Assembly: GCA_934667505.1 (NCBI GenBank)
Contig: CAKULY010000015.1
Coordinates: 1 to 53,807, forward strand
Direction: 5' to 3'
DNA length: 53,807 nucleotides
Source: an uncultured Treponema sp.
Lineage (GTDB): Bacteria > Spirochaetota > Spirochaetia > Treponematales > Treponemataceae
The notes beneath the pieces were generated by a model, which saw only the letters and a program-made list of their open reading frames with translations, was not told the origin of the DNA and did no database searches. Below, piece after piece: positions 24,110-32,758 of this stretch. The stretch's first letter is position 1; each line of letters opens with the position of its first letter. Position numbers and translations under genes: made by a program.

Positions 24110-25039
24110 TTACTTAACATACAGATTATAAATGTTAGTATCCAAAATTTTTATTTTAAGCAGTATTTCATTTATTAACTGCTCATCGTGAGCTTCTTGA
24201 CAGTAATCAATAAGCCAAAAATACATATTTATCAGCCTTGGAATTTGAAGTTCAGAAGACCTTGAAGGATCTTTGAATTCGTTTTCCAAAGCATATATGT
24301 CCTGTTTTAGTTTTCCGACTTCCTGAGAACGCAATGCCCTCTTAATTGTAAAAACTCCCCATAAAACGCCGTAAATAGGAATCCAGGCTTTTAGAGAATC
24401 CCCTGCAAAGCCTTTTTGAGCGGTTTTTTCAATAAGCCTTTTAATCAGTTCTGAATCTAAAAAATCCAAATCGATTTTTTTAAAATCAAGAAAGAAAGCT
24501 TCTCTAAACAAAACTTTAGCAGCTTTGTCTTCACCGCATAACGCGTAGCAATCGGCAAGCTCTGCAAGCACATCCGCCTGGTCCTTGTGATAGCTGTTGG
24601 ACTCCGAAAGGCACATTTTTGCATTGTCGTATTCGCCTAATTTTTTGTAGCAAAGACCTATTTTTCTAAGAATTTCAGATTTCTGCACAGAATCTTTTTC
24701 ATCAAGAAGGCGAGTATAATTTTGCAATGCAAGCGAAAATATTCCTTTGCAAGTCGAATATATGGCTGGCTCGTAAATCTTTTCAGAATTTTTTATGTAC
24801 TTAAGAAATTCTTTCCACTCCTGAATGAGCCTTTCGCCTCGTTCAAAAGGGGTTTCCATTTCTGAAAGCGCATTTATCAGATTAATCCAGTAATTACAAC
24901 ATTTTATTGTAAAAGTTATCTCCTGATTTGAAAGATCGTTTTCAAGAGTTTCCCGCAGTTCTTGTAATGCTCTGCCTGGATTCCCTGATTCAAGACAGAG
25001 AAGAGCCTCTTTTAATCCTTGTTCAGTCTGATAGTCCAT
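24110..25039 (-). CDS. Cytoplasmic TPR-repeat protein
   Basis: 309 residues, no signal peptide. Tetratricopeptide-like helical pairs run through residues about 5-50 and 110-210 (RKIGLCYKKLGEYDNAKMCL and ELADCYALCGEDKAAKVLF are the clearest). A short hydrophobic stretch (AWIPIYGVLWGVFTI, near residue 220) could be a single membrane segment or a buried helix. Function not recognised; TPR proteins act as scaffolds. It is encoded directly upstream of greA on the same strand, and greA itself has a TPR-like N-terminus. The promoter at 25054-25081 predicts a leader of only about 7 nt without a Shine-Dalgarno. Confidence 0.72.
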   Translation of the reverse strand: MDYQTEQGLKEALLCLESGNPGRALQELRETLENDLSNQEITFTIKCCNYWINLINALSEMETPFERGERLIQEWKEFLKYIKNSEKIYEPAIYSTCKGIFSLALQNYTRLLDEKDSVQKSEILRKIGLCYKKLGEYDNAKMCLSESNSYHKDQADVLAELADCYALCGEDKAAKVLFREAFFLDFKKIDLDFLDSELIKRLIEKTAQKGFAGDSLKAWIPIYGVLWGVFTIKRALRSQEVGKLKQDIYALENEFKDPSRSSELQIPRLINMYFWLIDYCQEAHDEQLINEILLKIKILDTNIYNLYVK

Positions 25040-25053
25040 ATACTGTAATAGTT

Positions 25054-25081
25054 ATTATAGCAAATTGTTAATTTTAGTCAA
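25054..25081 (-). promoter_or_regulatory. Promoter of the TPR gene
   Basis: TTGACT (25081-25076), 16 bp, TATAAT (25059-25054) on the minus strand. The ATG at 25039 is 14 nt beyond the hexamer, leaving a very short leader. Confidence 0.6.
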
Positions 25082-25271
25082 TGGAAATGCATAAAAATAG
25101 TATTTTGGGAACAAAGTTTATACTAGCATTTAGGTAATATGTCAAGCCCCTTTTGTGATTTTTATGTACTTTTTTTTACATTTTTTTAATTCGGGCTAGG
25201 TAAAATTTGATGGGCAGTTGCAGAAGCCCTGCAGAATGGCTGCTTAGATATTGGTAAACATGTTTAAAATA

Positions 25272-25300
25272 TTTACAATCTATTCTTCATCTGTTATTAT
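25272..25300 (+). promoter_or_regulatory. rpe promoter, leaderless spacing
   Basis: TTTACA (25272-25277), 17 bp, TATTAT (25295-25300); ATG 25309 lies eight bases on. A TTG at 25300 overlaps the -10 and is not a credible start from this promoter. The rest of 25040-25270 shows only a relic of a repeat end (TTCGGGCTAG near 25190). Confidence 0.65.
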
Positions 25301-25308
25301 TGAATAAA

Positions 25309-25938
25309 ATGAAAGATATAATGCTTGCGCCTTCTTTGCTCAGCGCGGATTTTGCAGATTTAAAAGGCGCTTTAAAAACTATTGAAACTTTTGGCGGTTC
25401 TGTTGTTCATATTGATGTTATGGACGGAAGGTTTGTTCCTCAGATTTCTTATGGGCAGCCAGTTGTAAAATCCTTGCGTCCTTATTCATCATTGCCGTTT
25501 GATGTTCATCTTATGGTTGAGCATCCAGAAGAGCAGGTTGAATCTTTTGCGGAATCTGGAGCTGACTGGTTAACATTCCATCACGAAGCTTGCATACATT
25601 CGCATCGGCTTGTTCAAAAAATCCATGCTTTAGGAAAAAAAGCCGGGATTTCTATAGTGCCTTCCACGCCTGTAAGCGCCATTAAAGAACTTCTGGAGTA
25701 TGTGGATTTGGTTCTTGTTATGACTGTGAATCCAGGCTTTGGCGGACAAAAATTAATTTCTTCATGTGTAAAAAAAATTTCAGAGCTTTCGGAATTAAGA
25801 AATCAGAATAATTTAAGTTTTAAAATTTCTGTTGACGGGGGAATAAACGAAACTAACTTGAATGAAGTTATTTCTTGCGGTGCTGATATTGTTGTTTCTG
25901 GCTCTGCATTTTTCAACGGAAAAATAAAATGGGCTTAA
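25309..25938 (+). CDS. rpe: Ribulose-phosphate 3-epimerase
   Basis: TIM-barrel enzyme of the pentose phosphate pathway interconverting ribulose-5-phosphate and xylulose-5-phosphate. Motifs in order: APSLLSADF (substrate and catalytic Asp region), HIDVMDGRFVP (metal His and catalytic Asp), DVHLMVEHP, VNPGFGGQ (phosphate) and SVDGGIN (second catalytic Asp). Length 209 from ATG 25309, slightly below the usual 215-225, so the C-terminus is short. No Shine-Dalgarno precedes the start; the promoter is immediately upstream. The downstream TPR gene begins 63 bp later with its own ribosome site. Confidence 0.95.
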   Translation: MKDIMLAPSLLSADFADLKGALKTIETFGGSVVHIDVMDGRFVPQISYGQPVVKSLRPYSSLPFDVHLMVEHPEEQVESFAESGADWLTFHHEACIHSHRLVQKIHALGKKAGISIVPSTPVSAIKELLEYVDLVLVMTVNPGFGGQKLISSCVKKISELSELRNQNNLSFKISVDGGINETNLNEVISCGADIVVSGSAFFNGKIKWA

Positions 25939-26001
25939 AAAGAATTTAAATCTACAAGCAAATTCTTAAAGTCTTTTTAAAATAGTTTGTTGGAGATTTT
26001 T

Positions 26002-26913
26002 ATGAAATATGCAAAGAAAATTTTCAAACTCGTGATTGCTTTTATAAGTGTTTGCCAGTTTTCTGTTTTTTCACAAGAAAATAGCGAGGTTGCGACTTCC
26101 GCTTTTTTGCAAGGAACTACTGCCTATCGCAATAATGAGTGGGTATCTGCCGTTTTTCTTTTAAGAAAAGCGATTTCTTACCCTGAAAATTTCAATGCGG
26201 ATACTTATTATATGCTTATTTCTGCCGAAATGTATTCAGGAGAATATAAAACCGCCTTGCAAGATTGCGATGTGTTTCTTTCAAATTTTAAAGATAGTCC
26301 ATATACGTCTTTTGTTGTCTTTCACAAAGGCAAATCTTTGTTCTTTTTGGGGCAGTATGAAAAATCTGTAATTCAGCTTGGCGATTTTTGCCATCAGTAT
26401 CCAGAGCACGAAATGTATGCTTCTGCGCTTTATTGGATAGGTGAAAGCTTTTTTGCAAGTTACAACTATGACGAAGCAAAATTGCTTTATTCAAGAATTA
26501 TTTCAGAGTATTCAAACGATTCAAAAGCTCCGGCGGCTCAGTATAGATTGGAAACCATAGAGCAAAGCGCTCGCGAAGAGAAACTGCTATATCTTTTAAA
26601 AGAAACAGGAGAAGAGTACCTTTCTGCAAAAGAAGAGTATGAGCGTCAGCTAAAACTTTCTGATTCTGAAAATTCGTTTGACGTTCGAAAAAGATTGATG
26701 GATTTGCAAAGGCGCAATGGCGATTTAGAAAAAAAAGTTGCAGAACTCAATGCTCAAAACGCTGAATTGGCAAATCAGCTGGATATAGAAAAACAGTTTA
26801 ATAATAGAATAAAAACTGAAAATGATGATATGATAGAGTCTTTGAAACAAAAAGCTTGGAAAACTCAGCAGTTGCTTGATAAAAGAACATCTTCGGAAGG
26901 GGTGAAAAAATGA
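26002..26913 (+). CDS. Secreted TPR protein with C-terminal coiled coil
   Basis: 303 residues. Signal peptide MKYAKKIFKLVIAFISVCQF, cleavage near VFSQE. Five or so TPR units (residues about 30-190, e.g. GTTAYRNNEWVSAVFLLRKA and LYWIGESFFASYNYDEAKLL) in the BamD/CpoB (YbgF) manner, then a charged coiled coil (about 205-300). The ATG 26002 is preceded by TTGGAG; a TTG 15 nt upstream lacks support. It probably acts as a periplasmic scaffold in envelope assembly. The stop overlaps the next start (ATGA), marking a coupled three-gene operon with 26910 and 28404. Confidence 0.75.
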   Translation: MKYAKKIFKLVIAFISVCQFSVFSQENSEVATSAFLQGTTAYRNNEWVSAVFLLRKAISYPENFNADTYYMLISAEMYSGEYKTALQDCDVFLSNFKDSPYTSFVVFHKGKSLFFLGQYEKSVIQLGDFCHQYPEHEMYASALYWIGESFFASYNYDEAKLLYSRIISEYSNDSKAPAAQYRLETIEQSAREEKLLYLLKETGEEYLSAKEEYERQLKLSDSENSFDVRKRLMDLQRRNGDLEKKVAELNAQNAELANQLDIEKQFNNRIKTENDDMIESLKQKAWKTQQLLDKRTSSEGVKK

Positions 26914-28403
26914 ATTTCCATAAAAGAAAAATATTTGTAACTTTTTTATGCTTTTTTTTGATTTCTGTAAATTCTTTTAATGTTTTTGCAGCAAAGAAAA
27001 ATAAGAAAAACGGTCAAGAAGAAACAGCTTCTGTTGTTAATGTAAAAGAAGAAAGCAAAGGCAAAAAAAATAATAAAAAAACTAAAGAACAAAAGAAACT
27101 TACAGCAGAAGAAAAACGTGCTAAAAAACAACAGGAAAAAGAAAATTCAAAACTTGCTGCTCAAGAAAAAAAAGAGCAGCTTGAAAAGGAATCTCAAGAT
27201 ATTCTCGATAAATCCCGCATAAAAGTTGTTAATATGATTAGTGGCGAAGGCGTTTTTACGGCTGAAAAAAACTATAAGACCGTAGGAAACATAAAGCTTG
27301 CTGTAAAAGGTACGGTTGGAACTTTTCAATTTTATGCAATAAATAAAAACAAGCAGGAAATTCCTTTGCTTGTGGGTTATGATGAATCAACGTCTTCGTT
27401 TTTTTCTTTAAAAGTGAACAACCGGATTTTTAAATTGAATGACAATACCGGCATAATAATTGGTTCAAGAAAAAGCGACGATGGTGTTCAGCTTGTGTAT
27501 GTTGTTCCAGAAACTGCTAGGGTTTTTGTTAAGTACGATTGTCTAAAATCAAACGAAAAATCTGAGGCAGATATTATAAAAGTGTCAGCCTTTGTAAAAA
27601 ATATCGGTTCTAAAAAAGAAAATTTCGCTCTAAAAAATGTGCTGGATACAGTTTTAGGCGAGCAAAGCGGACCTCATTTTATGACCGCGGAGAATAAGAG
27701 CATCAATACAGAATGTCAGTTTCGTAAGTTTGATGAAATAAAGTGGATTTCCTCTGGAAGTTCAAAAGCTTGCATGCAAATCCTTTTAAATGGGGCTGAC
27801 ATAACAAAGCCTGAAGTTGTAACCTTGGGCAATAAGGATGTTTTGTCTCTTAATTCGTGGATTCCTGTGGAAGTAAAGTCAAGAAGTTTTGATTCAGTTC
27901 TTTCCTATAACAACTCTGCAGTCTGCATAAATTGGGAAGGCGTAGATTTGGAGCCAAATGAGGAAGCTTCTTTTGTTTACTATATTGCAGTTGCTGCGGA
28001 TGGCAATTTTCCTCACGGAAATATATTTTTAAAGAAGTATGATGAAGAGCATGTCTCTTCGAAAGATGAATCTAGTTCAAATTTAAAAGATATGAATTCA
28101 AAAATAGAACAGAATGTCAAGAAATCTGTTTCCAATCCAAAAAATGACTCTAAACTAGAAGATAATTCTGTTGCCAGCAAAGACTCTGTCGTACAAAAAA
28201 CAGAAGAATCTAATAAGAATTCTGAAACTTTTGAAATTTCGCCAGAATCTATAACGGATTCCCAGTTGGATCCTGTTTATATACAAGCGTTAATAAATAA
28301 AATTAATGCTCTTGAAAAGAATTCTGCAACAATAGACCGAATGGAGCTTCTTAGATTGAATACCGAATTGGACGCAATTTTAAGAAAGCTGGAGCAGCAA
28401 TAG
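26910..28403 (+). CDS. Secreted protein of unknown function with Lys-rich coiled-coil N-terminus
   Basis: 497 residues. Signal peptide to about VFAAKK, then an extremely Lys/Glu-rich coiled coil (residues about 30-105). A beta-rich middle (about 110-385) with segments such as VNNRIFKLNDNTGIIIG, GEQSGPHFMTAENKSI and VDLEPNEEASFVYYIAVAAD resembles a beta-sandwich domain. A Ser/Asn/Lys-rich linker and a C-terminal coil (INALEKNSATIDRMELLRL) close it. I do not recognise the family. It starts within the upstream stop (GGGGTG Shine-Dalgarno) and touches the next gene (TAG then ATG), so it is made together with two TPR proteins. Confidence 0.7.
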   Translation: MNFHKRKIFVTFLCFFLISVNSFNVFAAKKNKKNGQEETASVVNVKEESKGKKNNKKTKEQKKLTAEEKRAKKQQEKENSKLAAQEKKEQLEKESQDILDKSRIKVVNMISGEGVFTAEKNYKTVGNIKLAVKGTVGTFQFYAINKNKQEIPLLVGYDESTSSFFSLKVNNRIFKLNDNTGIIIGSRKSDDGVQLVYVVPETARVFVKYDCLKSNEKSEADIIKVSAFVKNIGSKKENFALKNVLDTVLGEQSGPHFMTAENKSINTECQFRKFDEIKWISSGSSKACMQILLNGADITKPEVVTLGNKDVLSLNSWIPVEVKSRSFDSVLSYNNSAVCINWEGVDLEPNEEASFVYYIAVAADGNFPHGNIFLKKYDEEHVSSKDESSSNLKDMNSKIEQNVKKSVSNPKNDSKLEDNSVASKDSVVQKTEESNKNSETFEISPESITDSQLDPVYIQALINKINALEKNSATIDRMELLRLNTELDAILRKLEQQ

Positions 28404-29489
28404 ATGACTCGCGATGTTCTTGATGTTGCTAAAAGTCTAATGCGAAGAAGGCATTTCGACAAAGCTATAAAACTCCTTGATGGACGGGCAGAAATATATA
28501 GCCAAAATTTTGACTATTATCTTTTGTTTGGTATAGCATGCCTCTATATAGGTGACACAGGGGCTGCTTCGTCGTATTTTCAAAAGGCAAGAAATCTTCG
28601 CCTTACGGATACAAATTTGCTTTTGGGGCAGGCGGCTCTTTTTTTAAGAAGAGGCGATACGTCAAGAGCTTTGCAATATTACATAGATATTCTTAGCAAT
28701 GACCCTTATAATAAAACTGCAAAAAAAGCAATGGACTTTATTCGCAATAACGGTGACTACAATACAATTTGCCGTTGGGTTGATACAGGCAGGTTAGAAG
28801 AGTTTTATCCTCCTTTAGGTATAAATCCTTACAAAGTGATGGGAGTTGTCTTTCCATTATTGGCTTGTGTCTTGGGGATTTTGTGCGCGGCGAATTTTGT
28901 GCAGTTTTCAAAGCCAGAATTAGGAACTCGGGAAGACCTTTCCGCTTACGTTCTTTCTGTTGAAGAAAGAAAAAATGCTCAGGAAACAGATCTTTCTTCA
29001 GGCTCTTTTTCGTATATTCTGTCTTCTAAGCAGATTTTGGATTCTTACGGAAAAGCCCAAAGATATTTTCAAAATTATCAGGATAATCTTGCTCAAATTG
29101 AAGTTAATAGAATTTTGTGTTCCAACGCTTCTGTTTCAATAAAGCAAAAGGCAAGGGAATTGATGAATTTTATAGAGCCTCCTTCTTTTGATTCTATAAA
29201 GGACAGTCCTGAATATTCTATGGTTGAAAAAGAACCTAATTTGTATCTTTCGTGTTGGGTTTCTTGGTCTGGAAGAGTTTCAAATATTGAACAGACAGAA
29301 TCGTTTTTTAAATGCGATTTGCTCGTTGGTTATGATACAATGCGCAGTGTAAAAGGTATCGTTCCTGTATATTTTAAGATTGCTCCCGTAATGGATGTAG
29401 AAAAGCCTGTTACAATACTTGCAAAAATAACTTCAAAAGATGGAAAACTTGCATTGGAAGGTAGGTCAATTTATCAGAGTGTAAGGTAG
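28404..29489 (+). CDS. Membrane-anchored TPR protein
   Basis: 361 residues. N-terminal TPR block (residues about 1-120: ARSLMRRRHFDKAIKLL-type helices, LLFGIACLYIGDTGAASSYF), one transmembrane helix near residue 150 (VVFPLLACVLGILCAANF), and a C-terminal half with more TPR-like helices and a small beta domain (LYLSCWVSWSGRVSNIEQ, GIVPVYFKIAPVM) that looks OB-like. TPRs facing the cytoplasm and a beta domain outside would suit a trans-membrane scaffold. The ATG directly follows the upstream stop codon. Last gene of the operon; an AT-rich inverted repeat follows at 29513-29552. Confidence 0.7.
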   Translation: MTRDVLDVAKSLMRRRHFDKAIKLLDGRAEIYSQNFDYYLLFGIACLYIGDTGAASSYFQKARNLRLTDTNLLLGQAALFLRRGDTSRALQYYIDILSNDPYNKTAKKAMDFIRNNGDYNTICRWVDTGRLEEFYPPLGINPYKVMGVVFPLLACVLGILCAANFVQFSKPELGTREDLSAYVLSVEERKNAQETDLSSGSFSYILSSKQILDSYGKAQRYFQNYQDNLAQIEVNRILCSNASVSIKQKARELMNFIEPPSFDSIKDSPEYSMVEKEPNLYLSCWVSWSGRVSNIEQTESFFKCDLLVGYDTMRSVKGIVPVYFKIAPVMDVEKPVTILAKITSKDGKLALEGRSIYQSVR

Positions 29490-29512
29490 AAAATTATTTT
29501 TAATTGTTTTGA

Positions 29513-29552
29513 TTTTGTAAAAAGATAAAAAAAAATTCATTTTTTTACAAAA
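29513..29552. promoter_or_regulatory. AT-rich inverted repeat upstream of recA
   Basis: TTTTGTAAAAA (29513-29523) and its complement (29542-29552), 11 bp each. It could end the TPR operon or serve as an operator for recA, whose leader follows. It does not match a classical LexA box. Confidence 0.4.
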
Positions 29553-29642
29553 AGGTGCATATACATTTTATAGAAAGACCTAAAAAGTATGGATTTTATC
29601 TTTTTTTGATGTCTTTTATCTTATTTTAAAATTGGAGGACAA

Positions 29643-30776
29643 ATGTCTGAAGAAGTTTCAAAAGAAATGTCTGAAAAGTTAAAGGCTCTTGAAGCCGCTA
29701 GACTTCAGATTGAAAAACAGTATGGTCAAAATTCGCTTATGCGTCTTGGCTCTCAAGGAAATACCGCAGAAATTGATGTTATTCCTTCTGGCTCTATTAT
29801 GCTCGACGAAGCTCTTGGCGTTGGCGGTTATCCGCGTGGCAGAATTATCGAAATGTATGGACCTGAAAGTTCTGGAAAAACCACTCTTGCATTGCACGCA
29901 ATTGCGGAAGCTCAAAAATTGGGTGGAATCGCAGCCTTTGTTGATGCGGAACACGCGCTTGATCCTCAGTACGCAAAAAATTTAGGAGTAAATATTGATG
30001 ACCTATGGCTTTCTCAGCCAGATAGCGGAGAGCAAGCCCTGCAGATTACAGAGCAGCTGGTTCGTTCTGGCGCAGTAGATATAATAGTTGTGGATTCTGT
30101 AGCAGCGCTTACTCCTCAAAAGGAAATTGAAGGCGAAATGGGCGATGCTGTAATGGGAATGCAGGCTCGCCTTATGAGTCAGGCTTTAAGAAAACTTACA
30201 GCAATTATTGGAAAAAGCAATTGTATTGTAATCTTTATAAATCAAATTCGCATGAAGATTGGCGTAATGTTTGGCAATCCTGAAACCACAACTGGCGGCC
30301 AGGCTTTGAAGTTTTATACATCAGTTCGCCTTGAAATCCGAAGAATTGAATCGATTGACGGCAAAGGCGACGAAGATGCTGTAGGCAATAGAGTTCGCGT
30401 AAAAATTGTAAAAAACAAAGTTGCTCCTCCGTTTAGAAAAACAGAATTAGACATCTACTTTGGAAAAGGAATAAGCAGGTGTGCAAGTATTTTGGATTCA
30501 GCTGTAAAGCACGGTCTTATAGATAAAAAAGGTGCGTGGTACACACAGGGCGAAACTAAGGTAGGTCAAGGACACGAAAATGCGGTTTCGTTTTTGGAAA
30601 CAAATCCTGAGTTTACAAATAAGCTTGAAACTCAGTTGAGGCAGCAGCTTTTTCCTGGTCAAGTTTTAAAAGACAAGGAAGGAAATCCTGTAAAAAAAGC
30701 CGCAGAGGAAAAAAAGAAGACAAAGGCTAAGGCTGATTCTGAAAAAGAAAATTCTTCTCAGGAAGGTTTGTTTTAA
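29643..30776 (+). CDS. recA: Recombinase RecA
   Basis: 377 residues. Forms ATP-dependent filaments on single-stranded DNA for homologous recombination and repair. Walker [11 protein letters not shown], the MAW-type segment, Walker [13 protein letters not shown], the L1 region ([22 protein letters not shown], abbreviated here by its core [14 protein letters not shown]) and L2 ([15 protein letters not shown]) are intact. The C-terminal tail is Lys/Glu-rich and longer than in E. coli. GGAGG stands 4 nt before the ATG. First gene of a run through folK, scpA, scpB and the pseudouridine synthase gene. Confidence 0.98.
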   Translation: MSEEVSKEMSEKLKALEAARLQIEKQYGQNSLMRLGSQGNTAEIDVIPSGSIMLDEALGVGGYPRGRIIEMYGPESSGKTTLALHAIAEAQKLGGIAAFVDAEHALDPQYAKNLGVNIDDLWLSQPDSGEQALQITEQLVRSGAVDIIVVDSVAALTPQKEIEGEMGDAVMGMQARLMSQALRKLTAIIGKSNCIVIFINQIRMKIGVMFGNPETTTGGQALKFYTSVRLEIRRIESIDGKGDEDAVGNRVRVKIVKNKVAPPFRKTELDIYFGKGISRCASILDSAVKHGLIDKKGAWYTQGETKVGQGHENAVSFLETNPEFTNKLETQLRQQLFPGQVLKDKEGNPVKKAAEEKKKTKAKADSEKENSSQEGLF

Positions 30777-31337
30777 TTGACTCAGGTTATTCTTGGATTG
30801 GGTTCAAATAGGCATTTTAATGGAAAGGATTGTGTAGCTTTACTTGCGGATGCCTGTTTGAGCCTTGAAAGCATTTTAAACTCAATGGTTTTTTCAAGTG
30901 TCTACAAATCAAAGCCTATGTATGTCACTAATCAAAGTGATTTTTTTAATATGGCTGTAAAAGGTTTTGTTGATGATGATTTTTCGCCTTTTGCTCTGCT
31001 TGAAGAAATTCACAAAATAGAAATTAAATTTGGCCGCAACAGAGAGCAAGAAATTCGCTTTGGAACAAGGTCTTTGGATATTGATATCGAAGAATTTGGA
31101 GATTTGCAAATATCTTTGCCAGAGTTAACCTTGCCGCATCCGCGCATGCAAGAACGCGAATTTGTTTTGATTCCTGTGCTTGAGATTTTGGACGAATCTG
31201 CCGATTTTTTAAGAAGAAATACACTTTCTTCTTTTTTGCAAAAACTTCCAGCGCAGGGCGTGGAAAAATGTTGCGACGAAGTTCAAACTAGGTTTAAAAG
31301 ACTTATAGCCACAAAAGAAGAGAATGTAAAAGACTAA
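30777..31337 (+). CDS. folK: 2-amino-4-hydroxy-6-hydroxymethyldihydropteridine pyrophosphokinase
   Basis: HPPK, which pyrophosphorylates the pterin precursor of folate. Starts LGLGSNRHF, contains FGRNREQEIRFGTRSLDIDI (the RxxxRxxxRxLDIDI ATP and Mg2+ site) and LPHPRMQEREFVLIPV, all diagnostic. Length 186, slightly longer than the usual 160. The start is a TTG that begins immediately after the recA stop codon, with GGAAGG 11 nt upstream. No other folate gene is in the window. The position between recA and scpA suggests simple co-transcription. Confidence 0.93.
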   Translation: MTQVILGLGSNRHFNGKDCVALLADACLSLESILNSMVFSSVYKSKPMYVTNQSDFFNMAVKGFVDDDFSPFALLEEIHKIEIKFGRNREQEIRFGTRSLDIDIEEFGDLQISLPELTLPHPRMQEREFVLIPVLEILDESADFLRRNTLSSFLQKLPAQGVEKCCDEVQTRFKRLIATKEENVKD

Positions 31338-31352
31338 GTTAGGTGGCATATC

Positions 31353-32204
31353 ATGGAAAAAAATGCATCAGAAAAGTCAAATACGGCAGTTATTGAAAAA
31401 GTTTCTGATAAAGAAAAATCTCATAAATTTATTGCAGGGGCATTTGAAGGTCCTTTAGATTTGTTGTGGTTTCTTATAAATAAAAGCGAAATAAATATTT
31501 ATGATATTCCAATAGCGCAAATTACGGAACAGTATCTTGAGTATCTTGATTATGCAGTTCAAACAGATTTAGGTGATTTAAGCGAATTCTACAAGTGGGC
31601 TGCAATGCTTTTAAATATGAAAAGCCGAATGCTTTTGCCTATTGAAGTCGCCTATGAAGGAGAAGAAGTAGAAGACCCTCGCCAAGAGCTTGTCGACAAA
31701 TTAATAGAATATCAACGTTTTAAAAAACTTTCTGAACTTATGGAAGAAAAAGAGTCTGATTCAGAATGGAACTTTGAGCGGTCAAAAATACAGAGAGTTC
31801 TTCCCTTTGAAAGTCAAGAAGACCAATGGGAGCAGGTTGATACTTGGGAATTGCTTCAGCAGATGCAAAAACTGTTTAAGAGCATGGTTAGCAGATATTC
31901 AAATGAAAAAATTTTGAATATGTATGAAGAAATTTCTGTAAATGAAAAAATTACCCTTATGAATGAGCTGTTCGAAAAAAGCAATGAGTGTATGTTTACA
32001 GATCTTATAACTCGTTCTGGCAACGAAATGGATATAATTTGTGCGTTTATGGCGGTTTTAGAAGCTGTAAAGTTTAGAATGATTACAATCATGCAGAACA
32101 GGCTTTTTGGGGATATAAAAATTTGCCGCAGATTGGACACAAACGAGAGTTTTGATAATTTTGAAATTACAATCGACAAAAGCGATAAAACTGATTCTGA
32201 ATAA
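31353..32204 (+). CDS. scpA: Segregation and condensation protein ScpA (kleisin)
   Basis: 283 residues. Kleisin subunit of the SMC-ScpAB condensin, bridging SMC heads and binding ScpB. Typical N-terminal segment FEGPLDLLWFLINKSEINIYDIPI (core FEGPLDLL), then the helix EFYKWAAMLLNMKSRMLLP, and a C-terminal winged helix (FMAVLEAVKFRMITIMQ). AGGTGG Shine-Dalgarno. scpB follows after 14 bp, the usual gene pair. The smc gene is not in the window. Confidence 0.95.
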   Translation: MEKNASEKSNTAVIEKVSDKEKSHKFIAGAFEGPLDLLWFLINKSEINIYDIPIAQITEQYLEYLDYAVQTDLGDLSEFYKWAAMLLNMKSRMLLPIEVAYEGEEVEDPRQELVDKLIEYQRFKKLSELMEEKESDSEWNFERSKIQRVLPFESQEDQWEQVDTWELLQQMQKLFKSMVSRYSNEKILNMYEEISVNEKITLMNELFEKSNECMFTDLITRSGNEMDIICAFMAVLEAVKFRMITIMQNRLFGDIKICRRLDTNESFDNFEITIDKSDKTDSE

Positions 32205-32218
32205 ATAAGTGGTGAAGT

Positions 32219-32758
32219 ATGGAATTGAAAAAAGAGACAGCACTTGTGGAAACTGTTCTTTTTCTAGAAAGTGAGCCTATTACTGAAAAGCAGATTTCAA
32301 ATATAGTTCAACTTTCAGAAGAAGTTGTTGAAAAATGTATCCAGATGTTGCAAGAAAAATATTCGGCAGAAAATTCTGGAATTGAATTGGCAATGATTAC
32401 AGGCGGATGGTCGCTGGTTCCTAAGCAAGAGTTTTGGGCAGGGCTTCGCGAACGCTATGGCGAGAAGAACGCTGGCCGTCTTTCCCGCTCCGCAATGGAA
32501 ACTCTTTCCATAATAGCTTACTCTCAGCCTATTACAAGAACTGAAATTGAACAGATTCGGGGCGTAAGCGCGGATAATATGATAAGGCTTCTGGTTGAAA
32601 GAAATCTTATTAAAGAAGTCGGAAGAAAAGACGTGCCTGGAAAGCCTGTTCAGTTTGGAACAACAAAAGAGTTTTTAAAATTCTTTAGGCTTAATAGCAT
32701 TGCAGAATTGCCAAAGCTCGATGAAGAAGAAGAACAGAGGTTTGAACTTGCAAGATAA
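32219..32758 (+). CDS. scpB: Segregation and condensation protein ScpB
   Basis: 179 residues. Two winged-helix domains; the conserved core AMETLSIIAYSQPITRTEIE and RGVSADNMIRLLVERNLI is clear, as is the terminal FGTTKEFLKFF. It dimerises and binds the ScpA linker to regulate SMC ATPase activity. Its end overlaps the probable start of the pseudouridine synthase gene, a common arrangement (scpA-scpB-rluB). Confidence 0.96.
   Translation: MELKKETALVETVLFLESEPITEKQISNIVQLSEEVVEKCIQMLQEKYSAENSGIELAMITGGWSLVPKQEFWAGLRERYGEKNAGRLSRSAMETLSIIAYSQPITRTEIEQIRGVSADNMIRLLVERNLIKEVGRKDVPGKPVQFGTTKEFLKFFRLNSIAELPKLDEEEEQRFELAR

Noticed and set aside
29490..29642. LexA/SOS box before recA
   Set aside because: Only an A/T-rich inverted repeat is seen; it matches neither the CTGT-N8-ACAG nor the GAAC-N4-GTTC form.
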